A stretch of 64,000 nucleotides of DNA from Anaerocolumna cellulosilytica (GCF_014218335.1 NZ_AP023367.1:2605501-2669500), one strand, 5' to 3'. Positions 7,925 through 17,116 are shown, numbered from the stretch's first letter. The notes: generated from the letters alone by a model not told the origin. Translations and numbers: made by a program.

Positions 7925-10015
7925 ATGAATGTTTACACTTCAGAAAAGATTCGAAATGTTGTTCTGTTAGGCCACGGCAGCTGTGGCAAGACTACTTTAG
8001 TCGAAGCCATGGCATACTCCACGGGAATTACAAAGAGACAAGGTAAAGTTGAAGAAGGTAATACCATTAGTGATTATGACAAGGAAGAAGTGAAACGACT
8101 TTTTTCAATCAGTACCACAGTCGTTCCAATTGCTTACGAGGATACAAAAATAAACATATTGGATACACCTGGATATTTTGACTTTGTAGGTGAAGTGGAA
8201 GAAGCTATGCAGGCTGCGGATGCCGCCGTAATTGTTATAGCTGCAAAATCAGGAGTTGAGGTTGGTACCTTAAAGGCATGGGAATACTGCGAAAAGTATA
8301 ATCTGCCCAGAATGTTTTTTGTAACGGATATGGATGACGATAATGCCAGCTACCGTCAGGTAGTAGAAGCTTTGACCGAGAATTTCGGTAAACGGATTGC
8401 ACCCTTTCATATACCAATCAGAGAAAATGGTAAATTTGTAGGTTTTGTAAACGTAGTTAAGATGGCAGGAAGAAGATTTACCACAATGGGAAAATATGAA
8501 GAATGCCCCATTCCCGACTATTCCAAGGAAAATCTGAATAAATTCAGAGAAACGCTTTTAGAGGCAGTGGCTGAGACCAATGAAGAATTAATGGAGAAGT
8601 ATTTTTCAGGAGAAGATTTTACCCAGGAGGAGATATCCACAGCACTCCGTGGGAATGTCATAGATGGAACTGTAGTTCCGGTTTTAATGGGGTCCGGTTT
8701 ATATGCACAAGGAGCCTTAATGTTGTTACAAGCTATTGAAAAGTATTTCCCTGCGCCGAATAAACGGCAGTGTAGTGGAAAGTTATTAAAATCCAGTGAA
8801 ATATTTCATGCTGATTATAAAGAGGATTTACCTATGTCTGCAAAAGTTTTTAAAACCATTGCTGATCCGTTCATCGGTAAATTTACATTATTTAAAGTGT
8901 GTTCTGGTGTATTAAATTCAGATTCTGTCATATACAATGCTGCAAAAGGCACAGAAGAAAAAATTTCAAGGTTATACATATTAAGAGGAAAAGAACAGAT
9001 TGAAGTCACTAAGTTACATGCCGGAGATATCGGAGCAATCGGAAAACTTTCGGATACTGCCACAGGAGATACCTTATCCTCAAAAGCAGTACCTATAGAG
9101 TATGCAGTACCGGTTATGCCAAAACCTTATACCAGTCAGCGGTTTAAAACAAGAAATAAAGGAGATGACGATAAGGTCGCACAGGCATTATCTAAGTTAA
9201 TGGATGAAGATTTAACCTTGAAGGTAGTAAATGACAACGAGAACCGCCAGACTTTGTTATATGGCATCGGAGAACAGCAGCTTGATGTTACTGTGCATAA
9301 ATTATTCACTAGATATAAGGTAGAAATAGACATTATGAAACCGAAAGTTCCTTACCGTGAAACCTTACGGAAGAAGGTAAAGGTACAGGGGAAATATAAA
9401 AAGCAGTCAGGAGGTCACGGACAATACGGTGATGTTCATATAGAATTCGAACCTTTGGGAGATAACGAAAAGATATTCGTTTTTGAAGAAAAAATATTCG
9501 GAGGCAGTGTGCCTAGGAATTACTTTCCGGCGGTGGAAAAAGGAATTGCTGAATGCGTGTTAAAAGGTCCTTTGGCGGGCTATCCGGTAGTAGGATTAAA
9601 AGCAGTACTTGTAGATGGCTCCTACCATCCGGTGGATTCCTCTGAAATGGCATTTAAAATGGCTACGATTCAAGCTTTTAAACAGGGATTCATGGAGGCG
9701 TCTCCAGTACTATTAGAGCCAATAGGTTCCTTAAAGGTAATGATACCCGATAAATTCACGGGAGATATTATGGGTGACCTGAATAAGCGTCGTGGAAGGG
9801 TTCTTGGAATGAATCCTCTTCCTAATAATAAACAGGAAATTCTTGCTGATATTCCGTTAGCCGAACTTTACGGATATTCCACCGATTTACGCTCTATGAC
9901 CGGAGGTGCCGGCGATTTTTCCTATGACTTTGCCAGATATGAACAGGCACCGGCAGACATTCAACAAAAAGTAATTGAAGAAAATGAGAAAGAATTAATG
10001 GCAAGTGGGGAATAA
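7925..10015 (+). CDS. Elongation factor G-like GTPase (EF-G paralogue)
   Basis: A 696-residue translational GTPase with the complete EF-G domain order: GTPase domain, domain II, and domains III-V. The P-loop is GHGSCGKTT (residues 17-25) and the switch II region is DTPGYFDF. The G4 motif reads VTDMDDDN where canonical EF-G has NKMD, so guanine recognition looks divergent. KKQSGGHGQYGDV near residue 493 and the domain V segment VMIPDKFTGDIMGDLNKRRG are well kept. It stands alone rather than in a str operon with rpsL, rpsG and tuf, so I read it as the second, EF-G2-like paralogue of Clostridia with an unsettled role. GGAGG lies seven bases before the ATG. Confidence 0.88.
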   Translation: MNVYTSEKIRNVVLLGHGSCGKTTLVEAMAYSTGITKRQGKVEEGNTISDYDKEEVKRLFSISTTVVPIAYEDTKINILDTPGYFDFVGEVEEAMQAADAAVIVIAAKSGVEVGTLKAWEYCEKYNLPRMFFVTDMDDDNASYRQVVEALTENFGKRIAPFHIPIRENGKFVGFVNVVKMAGRRFTTMGKYEECPIPDYSKENLNKFRETLLEAVAETNEELMEKYFSGEDFTQEEISTALRGNVIDGTVVPVLMGSGLYAQGALMLLQAIEKYFPAPNKRQCSGKLLKSSEIFHADYKEDLPMSAKVFKTIADPFIGKFTLFKVCSGVLNSDSVIYNAAKGTEEKISRLYILRGKEQIEVTKLHAGDIGAIGKLSDTATGDTLSSKAVPIEYAVPVMPKPYTSQRFKTRNKGDDDKVAQALSKLMDEDLTLKVVNDNENRQTLLYGIGEQQLDVTVHKLFTRYKVEIDIMKPKVPYRETLRKKVKVQGKYKKQSGGHGQYGDVHIEFEPLGDNEKIFVFEEKIFGGSVPRNYFPAVEKGIAECVLKGPLAGYPVVGLKAVLVDGSYHPVDSSEMAFKMATIQAFKQGFMEASPVLLEPIGSLKVMIPDKFTGDIMGDLNKRRGRVLGMNPLPNNKQEILADIPLAELYGYSTDLRSMTGGAGDFSYDFARYEQAPADIQQKVIEENEKELMASGE

Positions 10016-10024
10016 TCAAAATAC

Positions 10025-10075
10025 GCTGAATCAGCTTCTTAAAGATATTATGACAAAGCTGGTTCAGCTTTTTTA
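10025..10075 (+). terminator. Rho-independent terminator after the EF-G paralogue
   Basis: GCTGAATCAGCTT (10025-10037) pairs with AAGCTGGTTCAGC (10056-10068) with one wobble, followed by six T. Confidence 0.92.
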
Positions 10076-10286
10076 GTATATGCTCAATCTATATCTTTAA
10101 CGATTCTTTAACTAATCTTAAGAAAAATGTACTATAAAAGGAAAATTTTTAGGGTTATAATGGGATTTGAGGTACCATCGCAAACTTGAATATGATTTGG
10201 CATAACTACATTATAATAATTTTTGTATATACATTTAAAAAATATAATAAAATTATAGTTATCAAAGGATAGCGAGGAATTAACCG

Positions 10287-12710
10287 ATGAATTTTAATAT
10301 AAGAAGTAAGATATCTAAAGTGACCTCTACGGGAAGAGTTTGTAGTCGTAATTCATATTATTTAAAGAAACGAAAAGAGCGAATTAAAAACACAGCCATA
10401 TTGTTTGAATCAAAAGCAGGAGCAGATTTAGCCGGTAATATTTTTTACCTGCTCAAAGAATTGACTAAAACAGAGTATAATAAATTTCAATGTTATCTTA
10501 GTGTAAACATGGCAAGTAAAGTAAGAATTCAAAGGCTGCTTAAGAAATATCAGCTTTATAATATCTTACTGATTGATATGGATTCTAAAAAATATTTAGA
10601 AATACTGGCTACTGCAAAGTATATTGTTAATGACACCAGTTTTCCCACCTGGTTCTATAAAAGGACAGAACAGGTATATTTAAACACTTGGCATGGAACT
10701 CCTTTAAAACGCATGGGATATGAAGTAGAAAACCGTGCGTATGCCATGGGAAATATTCAGAAGAATTTTCAGGTTGCTGACTATTTATTATATCCGAATG
10801 ATTATATGAAAGAAAAGATGCTAAATGCATACCACCTTAATAACACATATCAAGGAAAGGTTCTTTGCGAGGGTTACCCAAGAAATGCTGTGTTTTACCA
10901 AAATGACCGTATACAGAAAGTTAGGAAAGAATTAAAATTAACGAATCAGCAGGTTATTGTTTATATGCCTACCTGGCGTGGGACCTTAACAGAAACTAAT
11001 AATACGGAGCAGATAGAAGCATGTGCCTGTAACTTTGCATTACTGGATAAGTTATTGAAGAATAACCAGGTGTTCTATGTAAAATTCCATGTATTTTTAC
11101 AGAACAGCTTTGATTTTACTCAATATTCTCATATAAAGCCATTTCCGAAAGAGTATGAAACTTATGATTTTTTAAATGCCGCAGATGTTTTGGTTACTGA
11201 TTATTCAAGTGTTTTTTTTGACTTTGCTAATACCAGAAAGAAAATTATTTTATTTACGTATGACCGTAAAGACTATTTAGATGAGAGAGGACTATATATC
11301 CCAATTAATTCGCTGCCATTTCCTCAAGCAGAAAATGTAACAGAATTAAATGAAGAACTAAACCGTCCTAAAGAATATGATGAAGCAGACTTTTTAAGAA
11401 CCTACTGTACCTATGACAATATGAACGCAGCTAACAGGATTGCCAGACATGTTTTCCTTCAGCAGAAAGTATGTAAAGAAGAAAAAGCAAGAGAAAATGG
11501 AAAACAAAACATTTTAATATACTGCTCCAATCTGGCAAAAAATGGTATCACAACATCTATGTTAAATTTGATACATCTGGTGGACAGAGAAAAGGCTAAT
11601 TATTTTTTCTTTTTTAAACAAAATCAATTTGCCAAAACCCCAACGCGGCTGTCAGTAGTTCCGCCTAATACCGGAATAATGCCACTTTGCGGCAGTACTA
11701 TTGAATGGACCTGGTTGGAAGCTGTCCTTCACAAATTGTATTTTAGACTTCATATTGATTCAAAATTTATACAAAAACATATGAACTCCCTGTATCAAAG
11801 AGAGTACGATAAACGGTTTCATAATGTACGGATTGATAAGGTGGTACATTTTACCGGATATGCACCGGATATAACCTTATATTTGCAGCAGGCTAAGGCT
11901 CCTAAAGTCATCTTTGTGCATAATGATATGTACGAGGAATATAAGGAAAAGCAGAATTTTGACCTTAATATTCTAAAACATGCATTTGAAAGTTATAATA
12001 AAATTATAGCAGTAAGTGATGCAACTAGAATCTCTATTAAAAAAATCGGTAATTTTATGGATAAAGTTGAGGTATTGCAAAACGCTCATAATGTTGACGG
12101 AATAATTGAAAAAGCAAACCTACCATTTATTATGGAAGAGGAAACGGAACTTTCTGTACCTTATGAGGAGTTTACCTCTATGTTAGAAGGTGATTCTATG
12201 AAATTTATTACCATTGGACGCTTTTCGCCGGAAAAGGGACATATAAAATTAATGTCTGCTTTTAATCAATTTCACAAGAAGCATCCTGGTACTAAACTTA
12301 TTATTATAGGCGGCTATGGTGTTCTGCACCAGAAAACAGTGGAATATTCAAAAAAATTAGATTGTGCAAAAGATATTTATATCGTAAAATCAACTTCAAA
12401 TCCTTTTACAATACTCAAACGATGCCATTTATTCCTTTTACCATCTGACCGAGAACCACTTGGTTTAGTGTTATTAGAAGCGGATACCTTAGGAATACCG
12501 ATTGTTGCAACTAATATTCCGGGATCAGGAGATTTTATCAGGGAACATAAAGGCTATCTTGTGGAAAACAGTGAGAATGGATTATTAAAAGGTATGAACG
12601 AGTTTATAGAAGGAAAAGTGAAACCCCTGAATATTTCTTTTACACAATATAATCAATCCATTGTAAATCAATTCGAAGAATTAATATCAGTTAATGAGTC
12701 AGAAAAATAA
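10287..12710 (+). CDS. Bifunctional CDP-glycerol glycerophosphotransferase-like and GT4 glycosyltransferase
   Basis: An 807-residue fusion. The first ~400 residues resemble TagB/TagF poly(glycerol phosphate) transferases: LNTWHGTPLKRMGYE near residue 137, GYPRNAVFY, VYMPTWRGT and VTDYSSVFFDFA near 305. From about residue 415 a GT-B glycosyltransferase of family 4 follows, with IGRFSPEKGHIKLM near 650 and PSDREPLGLVLLEAD near 728 (the nucleotide-sugar-binding E-x7-E region). The combination points to building a teichoic-acid-like or other phosphopolyol glycopolymer at the inner membrane face; the exact product cannot be told. The next gene encodes a pyruvyltransferase-family protein, which fits surface-polymer work. 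GAGGA lies eleven bases upstream of the ATG. Confidence 0.85.
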   Translation: MNFNIRSKISKVTSTGRVCSRNSYYLKKRKERIKNTAILFESKAGADLAGNIFYLLKELTKTEYNKFQCYLSVNMASKVRIQRLLKKYQLYNILLIDMDSKKYLEILATAKYIVNDTSFPTWFYKRTEQVYLNTWHGTPLKRMGYEVENRAYAMGNIQKNFQVADYLLYPNDYMKEKMLNAYHLNNTYQGKVLCEGYPRNAVFYQNDRIQKVRKELKLTNQQVIVYMPTWRGTLTETNNTEQIEACACNFALLDKLLKNNQVFYVKFHVFLQNSFDFTQYSHIKPFPKEYETYDFLNAADVLVTDYSSVFFDFANTRKKIILFTYDRKDYLDERGLYIPINSLPFPQAENVTELNEELNRPKEYDEADFLRTYCTYDNMNAANRIARHVFLQQKVCKEEKARENGKQNILIYCSNLAKNGITTSMLNLIHLVDREKANYFFFFKQNQFAKTPTRLSVVPPNTGIMPLCGSTIEWTWLEAVLHKLYFRLHIDSKFIQKHMNSLYQREYDKRFHNVRIDKVVHFTGYAPDITLYLQQAKAPKVIFVHNDMYEEYKEKQNFDLNILKHAFESYNKIIAVSDATRISIKKIGNFMDKVEVLQNAHNVDGIIEKANLPFIMEEETELSVPYEEFTSMLEGDSMKFITIGRFSPEKGHIKLMSAFNQFHKKHPGTKLIIIGGYGVLHQKTVEYSKKLDCAKDIYIVKSTSNPFTILKRCHLFLLPSDREPLGLVLLEADTLGIPIVATNIPGSGDFIREHKGYLVENSENGLLKGMNEFIEGKVKPLNISFTQYNQSIVNQFEELISVNESEK

Positions 12711-12737
12711 GATTCATTCGAAAATTAGAATGGAAAG

Positions 12738-12839
12738 GTTGAAAGAAAATATATGATAGAAAGGATGCCATGAACGGATTCTTTCAACTTGTTAGTGGCA
12801 GTATCGCAAGCAGACTTGCGATAGCAGCGGGAGCTAAAC
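12738..12839 (+). promoter_or_regulatory. Start-codon-proximal RNA element, copy 6 (pyruvyltransferase gene)
   Basis: This is the clearest pseudoknot copy. GTTGAAAGAA (12738-12747) is fully complementary to loop segment TTCTTTCAAC (12779-12788). Between them lie GAAAGGA (12759-12765) and the 5' strand of hairpin 1, TGCCA 12766-12770 / TGGCA 12796-12800. Hairpin 2 is TATCGCAAG 12802-12810 / CTTGCGATA 12815-12823. GGGAG and ATG 12840 follow. Confidence 0.85.
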
Positions 12840-13991
12840 ATGAAAGTCGGAATTATAACCATATCCTCAGCTCATAATTATGGTTGCATGCTGCAAGCCT
12901 GGGGCTTGCAGGAATATGTTAAAAAACTGGGTTATGAAGTTGATATAATTAATCTCAGACTAGATTGCATAGATAACCTTTATAAACCACTTAATTTATA
13001 TAAAGGTTTAGTGAAAGCTAAAAGATTTCGTAAACTACGTGCTTTTCTGTGGCAAAATCTAAAAACAAAAGGAATCCGTGCCAAACGTAAATATTTAAAA
13101 TTTGAAGCATTTATTGCAAAGCAACTGCATACGACTACCTGCTATCGAAGTTATCAGGAATTAGTTGATGCAAAAGTTGGAGATGCCTATGATATATTAA
13201 TAACCGGCAGTGACCAGGTTTGGAATGGAGCTATAACCGGCGGTTTAAATCGTGCATTTTTCTTAGATTTCACGAATAAACCGGTTAGAAAGATATCGTT
13301 TGCCTCTAGTGTTGGTAAGACTGTGTTAAAAGATTACGAGAAAGATTTCTTTCAACACTATTTAGAGAATTTTGATGCAATCGCAGTAAGAGAAGAATCC
13401 GCAAAAGAAATGCTATCAACGCTAACGAATAAATCGATTGATGTAGTTGTAGATCCTACCTTGTTATTGGAGGGCTCTGATTTTGATAACTTAAAGAAGA
13501 GACCAAACTATAACAGAGGCTATATATTAGTTCATGTCATCAATGCAGATTCTATGGTTCGTCCTATTGCAGAGAAATTATCAAAACTTACAGGGCTTCC
13601 GGTTATTCATAATAGGTCGGACAAGCGTTATTCCAATGAATTAGGGAGATTTGACGATGCTGGCGTTGAAGAGTTCTTAGGTCTGATAGAACAGGCTGCT
13701 TACGTTGTAACGAATTCTTTTCATGCAACTGTATTTGCAATCATTTACAGGCGTAAGTTCTTCACCATACCACACGAAAAATACCCCGAAAGAATGGTAC
13801 ATTTGTTAAGTATGTTGGAACTAAGCAACTATTTAGTCAAAGATGTGCAAGATATTCCCACTAATCTAAATGGTTTAGACTATCACTATGACAAGGTGTA
13901 TGAATTATTGGATATCCAAAGAAAACATTCGCAGAATATTCTAAGGAATGAATTGGAGAACGAAAGCACATACTCTACAATATACAAATAA
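12840..13991 (+). CDS. Polysaccharide pyruvyl transferase family protein
   Basis: A 383-residue protein of the WcaK/CsaB-like pyruvyltransferase family. It opens KVGIITISSAHNYGCMLQAW, has ITGSDQVWNG near residue 120, FASSVGK near 158, a second-domain segment VDPTLLLEG, and TNSFHATVFAIIYRRKFF near 300. Such enzymes put ketal-linked pyruvate from phosphoenolpyruvate on cell-surface sugars, though many members of this subgroup are uncharacterised. It lies 129 bases after the TagF/GT4 fusion and probably works on the same polymer. A local GGGAG lies seven bases from the ATG, after the RNA element. A strong terminator follows. Confidence 0.88.
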   Translation: MKVGIITISSAHNYGCMLQAWGLQEYVKKLGYEVDIINLRLDCIDNLYKPLNLYKGLVKAKRFRKLRAFLWQNLKTKGIRAKRKYLKFEAFIAKQLHTTTCYRSYQELVDAKVGDAYDILITGSDQVWNGAITGGLNRAFFLDFTNKPVRKISFASSVGKTVLKDYEKDFFQHYLENFDAIAVREESAKEMLSTLTNKSIDVVVDPTLLLEGSDFDNLKKRPNYNRGYILVHVINADSMVRPIAEKLSKLTGLPVIHNRSDKRYSNELGRFDDAGVEEFLGLIEQAAYVVTNSFHATVFAIIYRRKFFTIPHEKYPERMVHLLSMLELSNYLVKDVQDIPTNLNGLDYHYDKVYELLDIQRKHSQNILRNELENESTYSTIYK

Positions 13992-14001
13992 ACAGCTATA
14001 A

Positions 14002-14047
14002 CATCAAAAAACCGGAATCGTATTTTATGATTCTGGTTTTTTGATGT
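14002..14047 (+). terminator. Terminator after the surface-polymer operon
   Basis: A long inverted repeat, ATCAAAAAACC (from 14003) against GGTTTTTTGAT (ending 14045), with inner GAATC/GATTC. The T-run lies within the 3' arm. Its symmetry means it could work in both directions. Confidence 0.85.
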
Positions 14048-14662
14048 GGGAACCGTATCAATCTGTATACATCCTCTATATAATTCGTATTGTAACCTAT
14101 AATAATTCTATATATAAATGAATTTTCTGATTCAGATTATGTATTGTAAAAATTATCTTGAAAATATTTCGAAAACTCGGAATATTTCAAATACAGGAAA
14201 AATTTATTGTTTTATTGAAAGGAAAAAATTAATAGTACAAAAATTTATTGTTTTTTTATTGAATTATAAACAAAAATATTATAGAATTATATGGAAAGGA
14301 GGGCACAAAGAGACTTAGTACATAAATTTAGTTCTCTGAGTTCTCATTTATGTCCTTAAATGTCAGTATGAACGCGGCAGTTTTATAGCAGATGCTTCTA
14401 GCTTATCAGATTTTTATACCACTTATCATTATTTAATGTAAAAAGTCCGGTATTTTCAAAGATGTTTCGGCGAGTTCCCGGTATATGAAATTATATGATG
14501 TATCATGCAATAGCTCAACTGTTGTTAAATACATTTTGAAATGTATTTTCACTGATATTAGGGCGGGGGCATGCTTTATCTACGTGCATGCAATTTGTAA
14601 CTTGTAAACCATATGATTCAAGGCAGTGAAATTAACTGCCAAAAGGCAGAATGGAGGATAAC
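14048..14662 (+). promoter_or_regulatory. Long leader of the DUF1538 gene with alternative hairpins
   Basis: Over 600 bases without a convincing gene. Visible structures are ACATAAAT/ATTTATGT (about 14321-14356), a perfect AAATACATT/AATGTATTT hairpin near 14525-14550, and GCATGC/GCATGC near 14570-14592. Next to the start, GGCAGT 14622-14627 pairs with ACTGCC 14635-14640, but CTGCC 14636-14640 can instead pair with GGCAG 14645-14649, three bases before the Shine-Dalgarno GGAGG 14653-14657. The two hairpins exclude each other. No named riboswitch is recognised. Confidence 0.5.
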
Positions 14663-16252
14663 ATGAATACTAATTTTTTGTTAAAAATCAAGGAGTCAAT
14701 CTCCGCAGTCCTGCCCATTACCATATTGGTTCTTGTACTAAATTTTACAATCGTTCCAATGAGTACAGGTACACTTCTTATGTTCCTGGTAGGTGCATTA
14801 ATGCTTATTCTAGGTATGGGCTTGTTTACTTTAGGTGCCGATATTTCTATGATGGTAATGGGTGAAAAAATCGGTTCCTTTCTGGCACATTCTAGGAAAA
14901 TATGGGTATTAATACCAATTACTTTTCTTATGGGTGTTCTTATAACAATCGCTGAACCTGACTTACAGGTTTTAGCCAGACAAACGCCTGGTGTACCTGA
15001 CCCTGTTTTAATTTGGGCAGTTGCTTTGGGTGTAGGTATTTTTCTTATTGCAGCATTTCTTAGGACTTTACTGCAAATCAGACTCTCTTATATTCTGATT
15101 GTTTTATATTCTATTGTTTTTATACTTGCTGCTTTTGCACCTAATAACTTTATTGCTGTAGCTTTTGATTCCGGCGGAGTAACAACAGGCCCTATTACAG
15201 TACCTTTTATTATGGCACTTGGTATCGGTATGGCGGCCGTACGTACAGACAAAGCATCTCAGGAAGACAGTTTTGGCATGGTAGCACTATGTTCCGTGGG
15301 ACCAATACTGGCAGTTTTACTGTTAGGTATTTTTTATCATCCCACAGGTTCTGAATATTCTGTTATAAAGACAGCAGAAAGCAACAGTTTTGCTTACATC
15401 ATAAAAGAGTTTTTGCATCATTTTCCTGATTATATGAAAGAAGTGGCTATTGCATTATCACCAATATTGATTTTCTTTCTGGTCTTTCAGGCTACTGTAT
15501 TAAAAATACCTGTAAAGCCTTTAATAAAAATAATGATTGGATTGTTGTATACGTATTTAGGCCTTGTTTTATTTTTAACTGGAGTTAATGTTGGTTTTAT
15601 GCCCGCAGGTTATTTTATTGGCGGTGAAATTATCAGTGGTAATTATTCCTGGCTCTTAATACCTCTTGGAATGGTAATAGGTTTTGTTATTGTAGCTGCT
15701 GAACCGGCAGTTCACGTATTGAATAAACAAGTAGAAGAGATCTCAGAAGGTAATATTACCGGAAAATCCATGCTTTTAAGCCTTTCTATCGGAGTAGCGA
15801 TTTCTGTTGGTCTGGCAATGTTAAGAGTATCAACCGGTCTGTCAATTTGGTATTTAGTCGTTCCCGGATATTTATTAGCTGTCATTATGACATTTTTTGT
15901 ACCGCCAATCTTTACTTCTATTGCTTTTGATTCTGGCGGTGTAGCATCCGGACCTATGACGGCAACCTTTCTGTTACCGATGGCTATGGGAGCTTGTAAT
16001 GCGGTAGGCGGTGATATGCTGTTAGATGCTTTTGGAATTGTAGCTATGGTAGCTATGACACCACTAATAACAATACAGGCACTGGGACTCTTATATCGTT
16101 TTAAAACCAAACGCAGTCAAATACTTGAAACTGCCAGTGAGCCGGGTATTGGAGAGTTTATTTTTTATGATTTGGATGAGTATGAAGAGGATTTTATAGA
16201 TATGAGTGCTGATAATGATACGATAGAAGGTGAAGGCACAAAGGTAATATAA
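14663..16252 (+). CDS. DUF1538 family integral membrane protein (putative transporter)
   Basis: A very hydrophobic protein of 529 residues with about a dozen membrane segments. It is an internal duplication: the first half carries AFDSGGVTTGP near residue 170 and the second AFDSGGVASGPMTATF near 420, each before a further membrane helix, and each half has an AEP motif (IAEPDLQVL, AAEPAVHVL). Symmetric repeats of this kind suggest a transporter, but no substrate is established to my knowledge. The next gene encodes a tandem P-II-like protein, which suggests control by a small-molecule sensor. ATG 14663 is preferred over 14651, which overlaps the GGAGG. Confidence 0.85.
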   Translation: MNTNFLLKIKESISAVLPITILVLVLNFTIVPMSTGTLLMFLVGALMLILGMGLFTLGADISMMVMGEKIGSFLAHSRKIWVLIPITFLMGVLITIAEPDLQVLARQTPGVPDPVLIWAVALGVGIFLIAAFLRTLLQIRLSYILIVLYSIVFILAAFAPNNFIAVAFDSGGVTTGPITVPFIMALGIGMAAVRTDKASQEDSFGMVALCSVGPILAVLLLGIFYHPTGSEYSVIKTAESNSFAYIIKEFLHHFPDYMKEVAIALSPILIFFLVFQATVLKIPVKPLIKIMIGLLYTYLGLVLFLTGVNVGFMPAGYFIGGEIISGNYSWLLIPLGMVIGFVIVAAEPAVHVLNKQVEEISEGNITGKSMLLSLSIGVAISVGLAMLRVSTGLSIWYLVVPGYLLAVIMTFFVPPIFTSIAFDSGGVASGPMTATFLLPMAMGACNAVGGDMLLDAFGIVAMVAMTPLITIQALGLLYRFKTKRSQILETASEPGIGEFIFYDLDEYEEDFIDMSADNDTIEGEGTKVI

Positions 16253-16306
16253 AAATATATAAATAATATCACCAGTGTATTAAGGAATAGTATCTTATTA
16301 GTAATA

Positions 16307-16408
16307 TTGGAAAGAAAATATAGAAGAAAGGGATGCCACATGTGGATTCTTACAACCAGTTTCTGTGGCAATAACGCACGATTGTTGTTTGCGTTATGGT
16401 AGGATATC
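16307..16408 (+). promoter_or_regulatory. Start-codon-proximal RNA element, copy 7 (P-II gene)
   Basis: GAAAGGGA lies at 16326-16333. Hairpin 1 is GCCACA 16335-16340 / TGTGGC 16364-16369 and hairpin 2 is TAACGCA 16372-16378 / TGCGTTA 16390-16396. Loop TTCTTACAA (16347-16355) can pair with upstream TTGGAAAGAA (16307-16316) with a small internal loop. A local AGGA lies five bases before ATG 16409. Confidence 0.8.
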
Positions 16409-17116
16409 ATGGAAGGTATAAAACCTAAAATATTAAAGAAAAAGCTATTGGTTGCTATTATTGATTCTATACAAGAAAAACAGCTTACAGACATATATCT
16501 AGAAAATCACCTGCCTCTTAATGTTGTTACGCATGGTCATGGTACTGCAAGTTCAGAGATGCTTGATTATCTGGGTTTGGGAGAAACAAAGAAAAGTCTG
16601 ACAATTAGCGTGATAAGTGAAGATAAGATATCATTTATATTAGGACTGCTGGCTCAAAAACTACATTTTGAACAACCAGGAAAAGGTGTAGCTTTTACCT
16701 TGCCGATATCTTGTATAAGTAGTATTATTACCTCAATGGATGTGGAGAATATGGCAAACCCAAGTGCCGGAAGTGTATGTGAGGAGAAATCAATGAAAAA
16801 AGAAAGAAAGCATGAACTAATTTTAATTATTGTAAATCAAGGTTATGCAGACCAGACTATGGAAGCTGCTAAAAAAGCCGGTGCAAATGGTGGAACGGTC
16901 GTACACGCCCGTGGCCTTGGCGACGCAGAAGCGGCTAAATTCTTAGAAATCACTGTACAGCCTGAAAAGGAACTAATATTAATATTAACAAATAGAGAAG
17001 ATAAAATGAAGATTATGGAAAGTGTAAATTTAGAGGTTGGTCTTACCACCCAAGGAAAAGGTATTATGTTCTCCTTACCTGTTGATGAAACAGTAGGGAT
17101 AGGAGCAGACATGTAA
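16409..17116 (+). CDS. Tandem P-II-like regulatory protein
   Basis: 235 residues forming two P-II-type units joined by a linker near residues 112-130. Unit 1 contains VVTHGHGTASSEMLDYLGL and ends EQPGKGVAFTLPIS. Unit 2 begins after MKKERKHELILIIVNQGYA and contains GANGGTVVHARGLG and TTQGKGIMFSLPV. Both keep the turn-and-strand layout of P-II trimers and the GKG before the last strand, while the long uridylylated T-loop of GlnB is not obvious. P-II proteins sense nucleotides or 2-oxoglutarate and bind membrane transporters. The partner here is very probably the DUF1538 protein, whose gene ends 156 bases upstream. The ligand is unknown. Confidence 0.85.
   Translation: MEGIKPKILKKKLLVAIIDSIQEKQLTDIYLENHLPLNVVTHGHGTASSEMLDYLGLGETKKSLTISVISEDKISFILGLLAQKLHFEQPGKGVAFTLPISCISSIITSMDVENMANPSAGSVCEEKSMKKERKHELILIIVNQGYADQTMEAAKKAGANGGTVVHARGLGDAEAAKFLEITVQPEKELILILTNREDKMKIMESVNLEVGLTTQGKGIMFSLPVDETVGIGADM

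Noticed and set aside
14118-14318. A 66-codon open frame in the DUF1538 leader.
   Set aside because: No Shine-Dalgarno, low-complexity Lys/Asn/Ile/Tyr composition, and no recognisable motif.
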